DNA of 64,000 nucleotides. It comes from Hydractinia symbiolongicarpus. Taxonomy: Eukaryota > Cnidaria > Hydrozoa > Anthoathecata > Hydractiniidae. The notes under the pieces were generated by a model, which was given only the letters and a program-made list of their open reading frames with translations, searched no databases and had not been told where the DNA came from. How positions within the stretch are numbered: position 1 is the first letter of the stretch; every line of letters starts with the position of its first letter. The stretch lies in the NCBI RefSeq assembly GCF_029227915.1, contig NC_079882.1, forward strand, positions 3,968,001 through 4,032,000, read 5' to 3'. The position numbers were made by a program, and so were the translations under genes. Below are positions 34,267 to 44,804 of this stretch, piece after piece.

Positions 34267-36308
34267 TACGATGGCCCCTATGGCTCACTTCTCTTCTAAA
34301 TCAAAAACACTTCTCTTCTATATAACGAAACACTTCTCTTCTGTATTTTGACACTTCCCTTCAGTATTTTGACACTTCTCTTCTGCACTTAACACTTCTC
34401 TGCATGTGGCTCTTTACAACTTGAATTCTAAAATCTGGTCCGCAATTTTACATCATTGGTCCGTAGTTTTAACCTTTTGTGAGGTTTATTACACGGGACC
34501 AGTCCCCTCGCCATGTGTCATATTTTTCAACCGTCGTCAAGCAAGCATGAGCATGAAGTCTGTGGTACGTGAAATTGTTAAAGAGGAGCTTGAAAATGCC
34601 TGCTCGTCCCTGACAGCAACTACAATAACACCATCAGCCACAAGGTCTTCGCTGTCTTGTGTAGCTAACACAAGTCATGCTAGCAGTAGTGGTAGAACAA
34701 GTAACGTATCAAGTAGGTTGACCACCCAACTAACCACCATCAATAAGAAAAAGAGTGGAAAATAATTAAATCATATGGAGTTGCCGTAAATAGAACAACT
34801 GTGATGGAAATTCTGAGAGAATTAGACCCTGAAGGTGTTTCTTCAAGAAAAAAGAAAAGATTAAGAAGAAGAAATTATTGCGTTCCTTGGCCAGATTTTT
34901 TGTGGCATCTTTGACGGGCACGACAAACTTAAGCCGTTTGGTTTTAGTATCCATGGTTGTATAGACGGTTTCTCCTGTCGGCTTATTTGGTTAGAAGTTA
35001 GTAGAACGAACAAAAAGCCTGAAGTTATTACAAACTTTTTTATAAAATCTATTAAGCAGTTAAATCGTCTTCCAGCAAGAATAAGGTCTGATGATGGTAC
35101 TGAAAACTGTATTTTGGAAGCTGTTCAGATTGCATTAAGATCTCAGCATAATGACAAATATGCTGGCACTGGCAGTTTTATTGTTGGTACATCAACAGCT
35201 AATCAAAGAATCGAATCTTTTTGGTCACAACTTTCAAAAGACAGACCAAGTTGGTGGAGGTTATTTTTTAGAGAACTTGCAGACTTAGGATTTTTAGATG
35301 CCGGTGATGCACTCATTGCTGAATGTGTACGCTACTGCTTTATGGATTTGATCCGAAGGGACCTTAATGAATTGCGATTCATTGGAATCAACATCTGTTA
35401 GCACCAAGCAAAGGTGCTACTGCTCCCCCTGGAAGGCCTGATACCTTGTACTTTGTTCCAGAATTATATGGTTGCGAGTCTTTTAAAAAAACTTTAGATC
35501 TTAATGAGCTAGAAGAGTTTAGCGAACTATCTGGTACCAGATCACGATAATGAGCCTGAATTTATTGAATTTGCGGAAACAGTTCTTCCAATGGAGGGTT
35601 TCTCCAAACTTAAGCCAGAGACAGCTCATGAAGCTATTGATTATTATATCGCCTTGATTTGTGCAGTAGAAAGATATATATATGTAATACAACACCTGTA
35701 ACAATGTAAAATGCTTGGATTTTAGAAATATATATATCTTCTTTTTTGAAAACCATGAGTTCTTTTCCCAACAAACATCACAATGTTTATTGCTGCAAAA
35801 AAATATCTTGTTTTTTGAAAACCACGAGTTCTGTTCCTAACAGACATCACAATCAATGTTTATTCCCGCACACTAGATAAAAAAAAACTATCTCGTATTA
35901 CGCTTCTGGAACCGTATAAGAATATAGCTTAAAATTTCGCAAAGTTTTTCCCGCGAAAAATCTAACTTTGTAGAAACGTTTATATGCACCCGTAAGAATT
36001 TATGCAAACTTTACTGGGTCCAAAATTTCCTATGCGCAGGGCCTGGGGTGTGCCATTTATTCATAAACAATATTTGAATAAATTCATATATTAAGGACCA
36101 GATTCAGTCTGGGAAATTTTCGAGCTAATGGAAGAGAAGTGTTTTGCACTTGGAAGAGAAGTGTTTCGAACGGAAGAGAACTTTAGGTATCAAAGTAGAG
36201 AAGTGTTTTTATACAGAAGAGAAGTGTTGTTATACAGAAGAGAAGTGTTTTGACTAAGAAGAGAAGTGTTTTTATTGAGAAGAGAAGTGAGCCATAGGGG
36301 CCATCGTA
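34267..36308 (+). mobile_element. DDE-integrase DNA transposon (IS3EU-like), TSD CGATAT
   Basis: Perfect 31-bp terminal inverted repeats begin TACGATGGCCCCTATGGCTC and run into CACTTCTCTTCT. The 6-bp direct repeat CGATAT flanks the element at 34261-34266 and 36309-36314. Inside each end is an array of CACTTCTCTTCT units, about six on the left (to about 34400) and eight on the right (from about 36125, reverse orientation), separated by 8-12 bp AT-rich spacers. The middle carries an integrase-type transposase gene. The 6-bp duplication plus integrase core fits the IS3EU group described in eukaryotes; Ginger-like is the alternative. Confidence 0.88.
34742..35550 (+). pseudogene. Transposase with integrase core, frameshifted
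   Basis: Starting in the frame at WKIIKSYGVAVNRTTVMEIL (helix-turn-helix-like part), the protein runs to RRRNYCVPWPDFLWHL, where one extra base at about 34912 breaks the frame. It resumes with DGHDKLKPFGFSIHGCIDGF, then RSDDGTEN, then TSTANQRIESFWSQL. These give the D, D and E of an RNase H-like integrase. A second one-base shift near 35380 precedes HWNQHLLAPSKGATAPPG. The part after the catalytic core (GRPDTLYFVPELYG) matches the C-terminal style of the animal integrase-core proteins of this type. The upstream frame 34406-34765 overlaps the left end and is Ser/Thr-rich; it may be an N-terminal exon or chance. Not functional as it stands. Confidence 0.82.
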
Positions 36309-36439
36309 CGATATGTATTGTTGCTAGCTAGACTGTGTATGCTAGAACCATTTTATTCTATTTGATTAAGCTAATCTACTTGAAGCTATACTTAAGAATA
36401 CATAGCTAGCTAGATGAATTCCAGCGTGACGTTATTCAT

Positions 36440-36930
36440 TTACTTTTCAGCAGGAGGCTCTTTGCCTCTGGCATATGTGTGACAAGAAAAAAGATGCTAG
36501 GATTTGGTGAATTAGAGGTTCTTTGTGGATTTCTTTTCAGGGAAACATAGTTTAAGGTTTTATACTATTATTGAGTGTAGATTGATCCCTTCTGGTTTAT
36601 TTAAATTGATTTTAAAATTCTAACAATGCCTTCAGGTGAAAAAGATCAAAAATAACCTTAGCTCTTTTGGCTCTGGCATTGGCCTGTCAGGAAAAAAGAT
36701 GAGGGTGCTATTAGACCTTTTTTAATGTTTACATTTACCGCAGTAAACACTTTGGCTCTAACAACTGTGTGGCAGGCAGAAATATGTGAAAGCTTGCTGA
36801 AGAAAGGTCTTTTTCAGCTCATTTCCTTCTAGGAAACATTTTTGAGGTTTTAAACTATATTATCAAGTGTAAGTTCTGATTGACATAATATTTATATAAA
36901 ATTGTAATGATGACTTTGTGCAAAGAAACA
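36440..36930. repeat. Diverged tandem repeat, about 2-3 copies
   Basis: Related words recur in order: TTTGCCTCTGGCAT / TTTTGGCTCTGGCATT / CTTTGGCTCTAAC, then AGAAAAAAGATG, then GGAAACATAGTTTAAGG / GGAAACATTTTTGAGG, then AATTCTAACAATG / AATTGTAATGATG. Copies are poorly conserved and the period is roughly 190-290 bp. No function assigned. Confidence 0.4.
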
Positions 36931-37027
36931 GACCAAGAAGGACGCATCTTTTTGCCTGCCACGCAATTCTTAAAACAGTAGGGGCTTACAGTGAAAATAT
37001 AAACATTCAAAAAGATCTATCATTCAT

Positions 37028-40000
37028 CATCCTCGGCTTAACGTCCGTTTTCCATGCTAGCATGGGTTGGACGGGGTATATTAATGACCCTCTTCCAATC
37101 TGATCTAGACTGTGTTAGATCTAAACTCAACTTCCTCTGTATCAAGTCTGTCCTTATAACCTCCTGCCAAGTCTTCCTCGGTCTGCCTCTGGGCTTTGCC
37201 CCAGGAACTATCAAGTCTCTACCCTTTCTTACTCAATTATCCTCCTCCATTCTTTCCAAGTGCCCCAGCCAATTCAATCTTCTTATCTGGATAACATCTT
37301 TAATTCTACGGAGACTTAGCCTGCTTCTTAGCTCATCTGAACTCTTTCTGTCTCTCAGACTGGCGTTACACATCCATCTAACCATTCTCATATCATTCCT
37401 TTCTAAACGGTCAAGATCTTCCTGCTTCACTGCTCATTTCTCACTACCGTACAACATAACACTTCTTACACAGGCCTCATACAACCTACCTTTTACCTCA
37501 ATTGACAGGACTCTGCTAGTCAACAAAGGAAGTAACTCTCTGAACTTTTTCCAAGCAGAACCTATCATGCAAGTAACACTTCTTCCAACACCCCCTTCAC
37601 TGCCCAACATATCACCTAAGTAACAGAAGTTCTCAACTATCTCTAACGAGCCACTGTTGTACATCATTAAAGCTGGAAATACTTCATTCTCTATAATCTC
37701 ACCTTTGCAACGCTTGCATACAAACTGAATGTCAGCTCTTAACCTTCCACTAATACTACTGCACTTCTTATGTACCCAATGCTTGCAAGTCTGACAAAAA
37801 ATTGAGTTACTACCAACCCCTTTCCTGCAAACTCCACAAGGCCACTACTAATCATGACTTTAGACTTTGCTGTGTTTACCTTTAGCCCTTTCTCTTCTAG
37901 TCCTTTCTTCCACTTCTCAAACTTTTTAACTAATTCTTCCATCGACTCTGCTATGAGAACCAAATCATCTGCATACAATAACTCCCATGGACAACCTGTT
38001 CTGAACCCCATCGACAGCGCTTCTAAGACTAGAATAAACAACAAAGGACTAAGTACAGAACCCTGATGTACACCAACATTTACACTAAATTCATCACTAA
38101 GTGAATCGTTAATCCGGACACGACTTCTAGCATTGATGTACATAAACTGTACCATCGTAACTAGCCACCCATTCACACCTAATTTTCTCATAGCCCACCA
38201 AATAACTTTACGTGGCACTCTATCAAAAGCTTCTCTAAATCTACAAAGGCAAAATAGAGATTCTTTTTCTTTCCTAAATACTTTTCCTGAAGCTGTCTGA
38301 GTAAAAATATTGCATCTGTAGTTCCACGCCCTGGAACAAAACCAAATTGCATCTTATCTATATCAATTCTTTCTCTAAGTAACTTATCAATCACTCTTTC
38401 AATAACTTTCATTACTTGATCAACCAACTTCAAACCTCTATAGTTACCCCTTTCTAATGCATCACCTTTGCCCTTGAAACAATTCACTATTACTCGACTG
38501 CCACTCACTCGGAATAGCACCATCCTTTATAATCTGGTTAGCAAGACTTGTAATAAGCTCAACTCCAATATACCCAGATGCTTTTACCATCACTGCAACA
38601 ATACCTGATACTCCTGCAGCCTTGCCAATCTTCAATTTCCTAATAGCCTCCACTACCCATTCTGTCTGGCCCTTCTACAACATCATCATCAGACAAATTA
38701 TCCTCGTCCCAAGCAACCTCTGATAATGATTCTTCCAAGCTACCCTTTTCTCCTCCTCTGTGCTAGCCAAAACACCTTCATCATTACGTATACACTTCTC
38801 ACCTACATCATCTTGATTAGTCTTCTTCATTTGCTTTGCTATCTTGAAAACCTCATTGCGCTGGTCTTCCCTTCTTAACACATCTGGAAATCTGTTTCTC
38901 TCTGCTTCTGATTTTGCCTTATACACTGCTGTACGAGCAGGACGCTTAGCTTCTAAGTAAATATTTTTACTACCACCTGATTTCCACTCTTTCCAAAGTT
39001 TCCTCTTTTCCTTTATACACTGGTCAACCTCATTATTCCACCACCAGGTCTGTCTATGTCTAGCTGGTCCCTTCATCCACCCACAGGTATCATCAGAAGC
39101 TTCTAGAAGACAATTCTTCAAAGTAGTCCAAGTACTTTCAACATTGTCACTATCACATTGACCATTGTTGGCTAAATCCTGACTTTTTGCACTAAATTGT
39201 CTTGCTACAATCTCTTCCTTCAGCTTCCAGACTTTCCGGCGGGGCCTGTACTTTCCCTTGGCTTCTTTAAGACTCTTCAAGATAATATCACAAACCAGCA
39301 ACCTATGCTGGGAAACACACTCTTCCCCCGATATAACTTTCACGTCCTTCATCACTTTCTTGTCTGACTTTCTAACCAGGAAGTAATCTATCTGTGTCTT
39401 ACAACCACCTGACTCATATGTTATCAGCCTACTCTGTCTCTTCCTGAATGATGTGTTGCAAACCACCATGTCCGTTGCCATTCCAAACTCAAGCAATCTC
39501 TCTCCTTCCTTATTTCTGCTCCCAAATCAATAGCCTCCATGCACACCTCTATAACCTTAAGATGACTTCCCAACATGACCATTAAAGTCACCGCCCACCA
39601 TGACAAGTTCAGTGTCTCCAAACTTTGATGTGACTGCTATTAACTCATCATAAAACTTATCTTTATCTTCCTCACTGAGTCCACGCTGTGGAGCATAAAC
39701 TGACAGAAAAGTGACAATCCTATTACCTATCAAAAACTTTATCACTATAATACGACTATTAACAAGCATAACATCTATTACTTTTTCTACCCACTTCTCT
39801 GCAACGAATATGCCAACTCCTCCATGTCCATCACTATTATCAATCCAAAAAAGCTTATACCTTGCCCTCCTACCTTCCACAAATCTCACTGAAGCTCCTC
39901 TCCACCTGACTTCCTAAACACAACACATATCAACAGATCTAGGTTCTAACATTTCAACTACTTCACCTGCTCTACCTCTCAGAGTACCAACATTTACACT

Positions 40001-40320
40001 AGCCATCCTCAACCTAGTGTTATCTACCTTGTGATGTGATAGCTGGGTAACGGTCTGACAATGCTCACACCTGACATCTGTCCTACCGTGCGCGACACCT
40101 TCACTCCTTAGAGTTCCAGCCCCGTTTACGCAGTTTGTCTGATCAACTATTCTTACGGCCATTAATAAAGAGTTTTAGCATAGTTTTACAGCTGGATGCC
40201 TTTCCTAGCGCCAACCGTTCACAGACCGGACTGGGTGTTTTTAAAGTGACACCATCACTATGTGGCATTTCATGGGACTTCCACAATCGCCCCTTTAAAC
40301 TAAGGTATGGTCTATAAGTA
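37028..40320 (-). mobile_element. LINE family A, nearly full length, inactivated
   Basis: Non-LTR retrotransposon on the minus strand. The 5' part has MASVNVGTLRGRAGEVVEML at about 39990, the start of an apurinic-type endonuclease, with VGGDFNGHVG near 39600 and SQHRLLVCDI near 39310. Reverse transcriptase follows at 38653-37740: LKIGKAAGVSGI, GFVPGRGTTDAIFLLRQL, VHQGSVLSPLLF and the catalytic YADDLVLIAE. Then come a Cys/His motif (FCQTCKHWVHKKC near 37790) and a C-terminal tail (RRLNWLGHLERMEEDN). The 3' end includes the palindrome CCATGCTAGCATGG and an ATGATG-rich tail. Inactivating changes include TAG in place of a Gln codon at the endonuclease QEVRW motif (about 39915) and several frameshifts. 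The clade is not assigned; the family resembles the endonuclease-reverse transcriptases common in cnidarians. Confidence 0.9.
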
Positions 40321-40679
40321 AAGCAAAGTAATTATCAGTCCTTTTTGTCATCACTAAAGTTAAAATTACATTGGTCAGAGCAGGTAAGAAGATTGTCTTA
40401 TCATATGGACTGATGACTGATGTATTTACACCAGTACACCAGAGCTAAATATGCCCCTGCTTGTTTTTATTGTGAGCCAAGTATGATTTTTCTTTTCATT
40501 CAAAGTCGTTCCCATGGCTTTTTTTCTGTTTTATACTAAATATTTGTTTTGGGAAGTAAGAAAATACAGTGGTTGCTTGTAAACAACTGGGAAACATGCA
40601 AAGAAATCAATCCACTTTTCTATATAATGTGCAAAGCAGGATACTAAAGTTAATGCGAAAGGCGAGCTTGAGTAGTAGG

Positions 40680-42215
40680 AATTCACTCAATCTTGCACAG
40701 AACCTTGTATATGTTGTGTTAGATTTTGCTACCAAAAATATTCTTATATTAAAACTTTAAACCCAAAACTAATGTTTGTAGCTACAAGAACTTCAGTGAA
40801 GTGGTGCCGTAGATAGTGTTTATAGCTCTCGTACTCTGTGCGGGAGACCAGGGTTCGATTCCTCTTGACAGCAATTCAGCATGGGCGAGTGAATGTTACC
40901 ATAGCTCCGGGTTAACCCAAGCTATGTGAGGGAAATTGGGGAGATGGCACACTGTGTGCACCCTTGAATGTTGCTCCCTCGATATTTGTGAGGCAAGCCA
41001 TGTAAAATGTGCACATCTATTGGTACAGAAACATCTCACCTAAAAGAAATTTCAAACACATTTATATAATTCATTTTTTGTCAGTGTTGGTGCCAAATTA
41101 AGGCTAATTTGGCACCAACTACTAATGTTAATCCACCTGTTAGCAGACACAATTTCCGGTGGGCTCCTACTAAGACCAAAAGTGTCAAAATAAATAATTA
41201 GTTCACTAAAACTTAATAAAGCTACAAGCTTAGAATGAATTGTTTCGTGACTGCTAAAAGCAGGTTCACCAGTTTCAAGTATTTATTTATCAAGCCTTTT
41301 CATCAAATCTTTATTTATATACTGGTTATGTACCTTAATGTTAGAAGACTAAAACGGTATTGCCTATTTTCAAAAGTGGCAACAAAACAGATCCTACAAA
41401 TTATCTGCCTATCTCCCTTCGGCCAATTCCTATGAAAATTTTTAAAAAGATGCATGAGCAAATTTCTCATTTTATTTCTAAGCACAACTTCCTAAATGAC
41501 AGATGGTTTGAGTTCTACTTAACAGGCCGAATGCAGCTGACTCTTGGAAATGACACAAGATCAGATTAGCTTTATGAAAACACTTTTGGGGTGCCGCATA
41601 TGTATATATGCAGATGATACGATAATTATTTCATCCCATAAAAACTTGGAAACCCTAATTAGAACTTTCGCAAGTGGACCTTGAAAGTTGAGAAGAAAAC
41701 TATCAACCATATGGGTATTTCTTTGAAAAGGAGAGAAAAAGTTAAATATCTTGTTTGATCAAAAAATGCATTCGGAAGAGCAAACTAACATAAATAGATA
41801 AAATCCTAATTAAATATACTAAAATTAGAACCATTGCATCTTGTTTAACACCTCACACATAAAACCTTTTAATTATTACACTTTTCATGCCTTATTTCAA
41901 CTACTGCTCCTTGGCATGGTGTCGTACCACCCAAGATAGATTGGGAAAACTAGAAAAACGATTAAAATGTGTCCGTACCTTTCTTGGAAAAGATAGGGAA
42001 TATTCATTGAATAATTTACTCATCAAAAGCAATGCTATGTTAGTTTTTAAAGCCATGAATAACATTGCTCCTGATAACAGGAGCTCAAATTCGTTTTTGG
42101 CAAAAAACTGCCACAATCACCAAACAACAGGAGCTTCAATACACGATTTGGAATTATTGGAATTGTTATTTTTAAGCTCATACATTACTTTATTGAAAAG
42201 TATTATGGAGTGATA
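40680..42215 (+). mobile_element. LINE family B, decayed, split by a SINE
   Basis: Plus-strand relic. The segment ending at about 40795 (CTACAAGAACTTCAGT) matches the endonuclease-to-RT linker of the second copy at about 59746. After the SINE come reverse-transcriptase pieces: PIFKSGNKTDPTNYLPISL (41360), ISKHNFLNDRWFEF, YADDTIIISSHKNLETL (about 41615), and a C-terminal MPYFNYCSLAWCRTTQDRLG (41887). The order and motifs resemble Jockey/CR1-group LINEs. Stops and deletions interrupt it throughout. Confidence 0.75.
40797..41035 (+). mobile_element. tRNA-derived SINE, family 1, copy 2
   Basis: Head GTGGTGCCGTAGATAGTGTT with a B box in GGGAGACCAGGGTTCGATTC, close to tRNA-Asp/Glu. Body GTGAATGTTACCATAGCTCC, then GGGAAATTGGGGAGATGGCA and CACACTGTGTG, then GATATTTGTGAGGCAAGCCA. 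It is shorter than copy 1 (29383-29700) and better preserved in the B box. It interrupts LINE family B. Confidence 0.85.
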
Positions 42216-42389
42216 AGCAATTGTAAATGTATTTTTTAATTGACTCGTAATTTTACCATCTGCATGCTCCTCTATTTTTTTCACACATATTTTTTTAAAT
42301 CAAATGTGTTTAGGTCTTCATTTAGAACAAATGTATTTTTGCACGATATATAGAAGTCTAAATCAAACAAAAACTTGATTCCTTGACGA

Positions 42390-44804
42390 ATGGCTTCAAA
42401 AGGGCTGCATAGCTCAGTGTTTTTGGTAATGGTTTCTGGTCAAATTGAATCAGCATGTGTAAGTATGTGTCCTGCTTAATAAAATTGGCCCTTTCTACAA
42501 TATTTATTCTCAAGATAATTATGATTTAAAGATGTCCCATCCCTCCACAAATGATGAAGAAGAAGAGCTCGTGTTGCCACAAAACTTAGCACAAATGTTT
42601 CAGATTGGAGGAAAATGAAGGATAAGTTATATTTGCAAACTCAAAGAAAAGTGTCAATGATGTGTCAAATTACTTAATACTATCACACTATCTAAAAGTT
42701 AACTATACAAACGATAAAGTCGCCAAATTTTAGCCACCAAAGCAATTTGTTTCAGATTACAATGATCATAGTGAATTTTTCTTTTTAATTGTGTGTAAGG
42801 GGTATGCTGAAGTTTAAAAATAGTGGCTTTCCCAGATAAAATTTTAGTGTTGTTATGTTTATGAATTATATATGCACTTCTTATTTTAGTTTCCATCATT
42901 TGATGAGCTGTATTGTAAATGTAGTTTTGTATATGGTCAAGATTGGGTAATTACGTCTGTAAGTAGGATACGATTAAACAAGGTTTGTCCCTCCATGCCT
43001 CCACCCTCTCTAAGCCAACAGTCATATAACTCATCGTGCTTCAGAGAAGGTTTTAATAGAATGAGTAACCATAACATGTTTTTATGATTCAGGGATCCGA
43101 AGAAGGGCTCTCGCAAATTACATTAAAAGGAAATGATGCAAAACAGTTGTTCCTATGGAATTTCCCTCTTGACGTTACGTTTAAAAGTACTAGCCCTTTT
43201 GGTTGTAAGTAGATACTATATGTAAACAGAAGATGTGGAAGGCAAGCATTTTATAGGCCAATGTTTTTCTGTGCGTTTCATTTTAGGGCCTCAATTAGTA
43301 ATTAGCTGTTATGGTCCAGATGTTTTTGGAACTGATGTTGTTAGAGGATATGGAGCTGTCCATGTACCAATATCCCCAGGATGGTAGGCCTAGGTTTTAT
43401 CATTTTAGACTTAAAGGTTGATTTTCCATTACGAATTCAGTGTGACTTTCCCTTGTGTAAAAATTAATCAATTTTATTTGGCGTGACTTTTAAATCTTTT
43501 GTAAACACGCTGCTCTAGGTATTATGAAACTCCATTCTAAATTAAATACCTAAGCTTCATTGGGAAAAAAATAGTAACATGTAGGGAAACATGTCTCACG
43601 TCAATACCATGTTTAAGCATGCATTCTTAGTTTTTTTCGACAATTTTTCAACACAGATCTTTACAAAATTGCTATATAAACGGCTAAAAGATAATAAAAA
43701 GCTGCTTTTTTTAATAAGGATTGATATACGAACCAAAATTACTACTGTGTATCTCCATGTTGATTTTGTGACTTGTATTTTATGATTCTGTTTATAGCCA
43801 TACTCGTGAGGTTCCAATGTTTGTTCCCGAATCATCGTCGCTTTTACAGAAGTTTACTGCGTGAGTTTAGTAAATACTATATTTTTCATGTTTAAAAGTC
43901 AAACGTTGCCAAAATAAAAACTTTTTAAATATACGTTACTTATAGTAAAGGCATATTAAAAGATTTTAAAAACATAAACTTGTGCGAATTAATGCTCTTA
44001 GAAAGCTACGCAAGCATTAACTTTCGCAAATCACCGAAAACCTTTCAAAAATTCAATTATTTTCTTATCGGGCATAAAATTGAAACTGAAAATGACCGTA
44101 CTTGTAAAGTTCAAAGAATTATATGATGAAATTTGTCGCTGTAATGAAAAAATATAAAAATTCAAATTTTCTTATTGCGAAAATAAACTTTAGCGAATTA
44201 AAGGATTAATTTTTCATGAACTATCGCTAATTGATGTTGTTGAAAAGTTTTCTCGCCATCAAGTTTTGCAAATTTGGCCGAAGTTTGCAAAAGTTTCTGC
44301 CCGTAAAATTTTCTCATTTAAACTTTGAGCATCCCTAGGCTCAGATTTACTAAAAGAAAACATAAGAACAAGCATAATGACTAGATAATTTTTGTAAAAG
44401 ATTGATTTAAGCACAAAGTAATCAAAAAAATAAACATAAAATGCTTTTTGTATCTTTTAGATGGTTTTTTGGACGTCGACCAGAGTTTGTTGATCCTAAA
44501 GTTGTGGCGCAAGGAGAAGGAAGGGAAGGTATAAAACATTTCGTAGCTGACCGCACATCTAGTCTTTCCATTTGCTAATTTTTTTAACCACACCTCTTTT
44601 GAAACAAATGGTTAATCAACAAACTTTTTAGTGACACGTGTTCGTTCTCAAGGAAAAGTAACAGTTCGTTTCAACGTAGTAACACGCGATATGAAGAAGC
44701 TTGGGTACGACAGTGAAGCTGCAACACTGCAGCAACCATATATCCCGCCTGGTGCTTCCAAAATTGTCACAGAAACAGAGGAATCGCATGACGAGTCGTT
44801 ATGA
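42390..44804 (+). CDS. B9D1: B9 domain-containing protein 1 (7 exons, 216 aa)
   Basis: Component of the ciliary transition zone (MKS complex with B9D2, MKS1 and TMEM proteins), which gates entry into the cilium. Exons: 42390-42458, 42890-42958, 43093-43204, 43287-43383, 43798-43860, 44461-44528, 44632-44804. All junctions are GT-AG and in phase; total 651 nt. Recognisable stretches are [114 protein letters not shown] and [20 protein letters not shown]. The whole protein is essentially one B9 (C2-like) domain, slightly longer than the vertebrate protein of about 204 aa because of a short acidic C-terminal tail. It is transcribed towards GEMIN5. ATG 42390 is the only start matching the family N-terminus. 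Confidence 0.95.
43965..44330. repeat. TTTCGCGAA-type repeat in B9D1 intron 5
   Basis: Contains recurring GTGCGAATTAATG, TTTCGCAAATCACC, ATTGCGAAAATAAA and TAGCGAATTAAAGG words in both orientations. It resembles the clusters at 10835-11180 and 3080-3230. Non-coding. Confidence 0.45.

Noticed and set aside
34406-34765. Ser/Thr-rich frame as an independent gene
   Set aside because: It overlaps the left subterminal repeats of the DNA transposon and is in a different frame from the integrase core. At most a part of the transposase.
37054-37623. 189-codon plus-strand open frame
   Set aside because: It is the antisense shadow of the LINE A C-terminal region, whose minus-strand translation carries the family motifs.
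40840-40870. tRNA gene (GGGTTCGATTC B box)
   Set aside because: Acceptor-stem pairing and a proper tRNA end are missing, and a long SINE body follows that is shared with 29383-29700.
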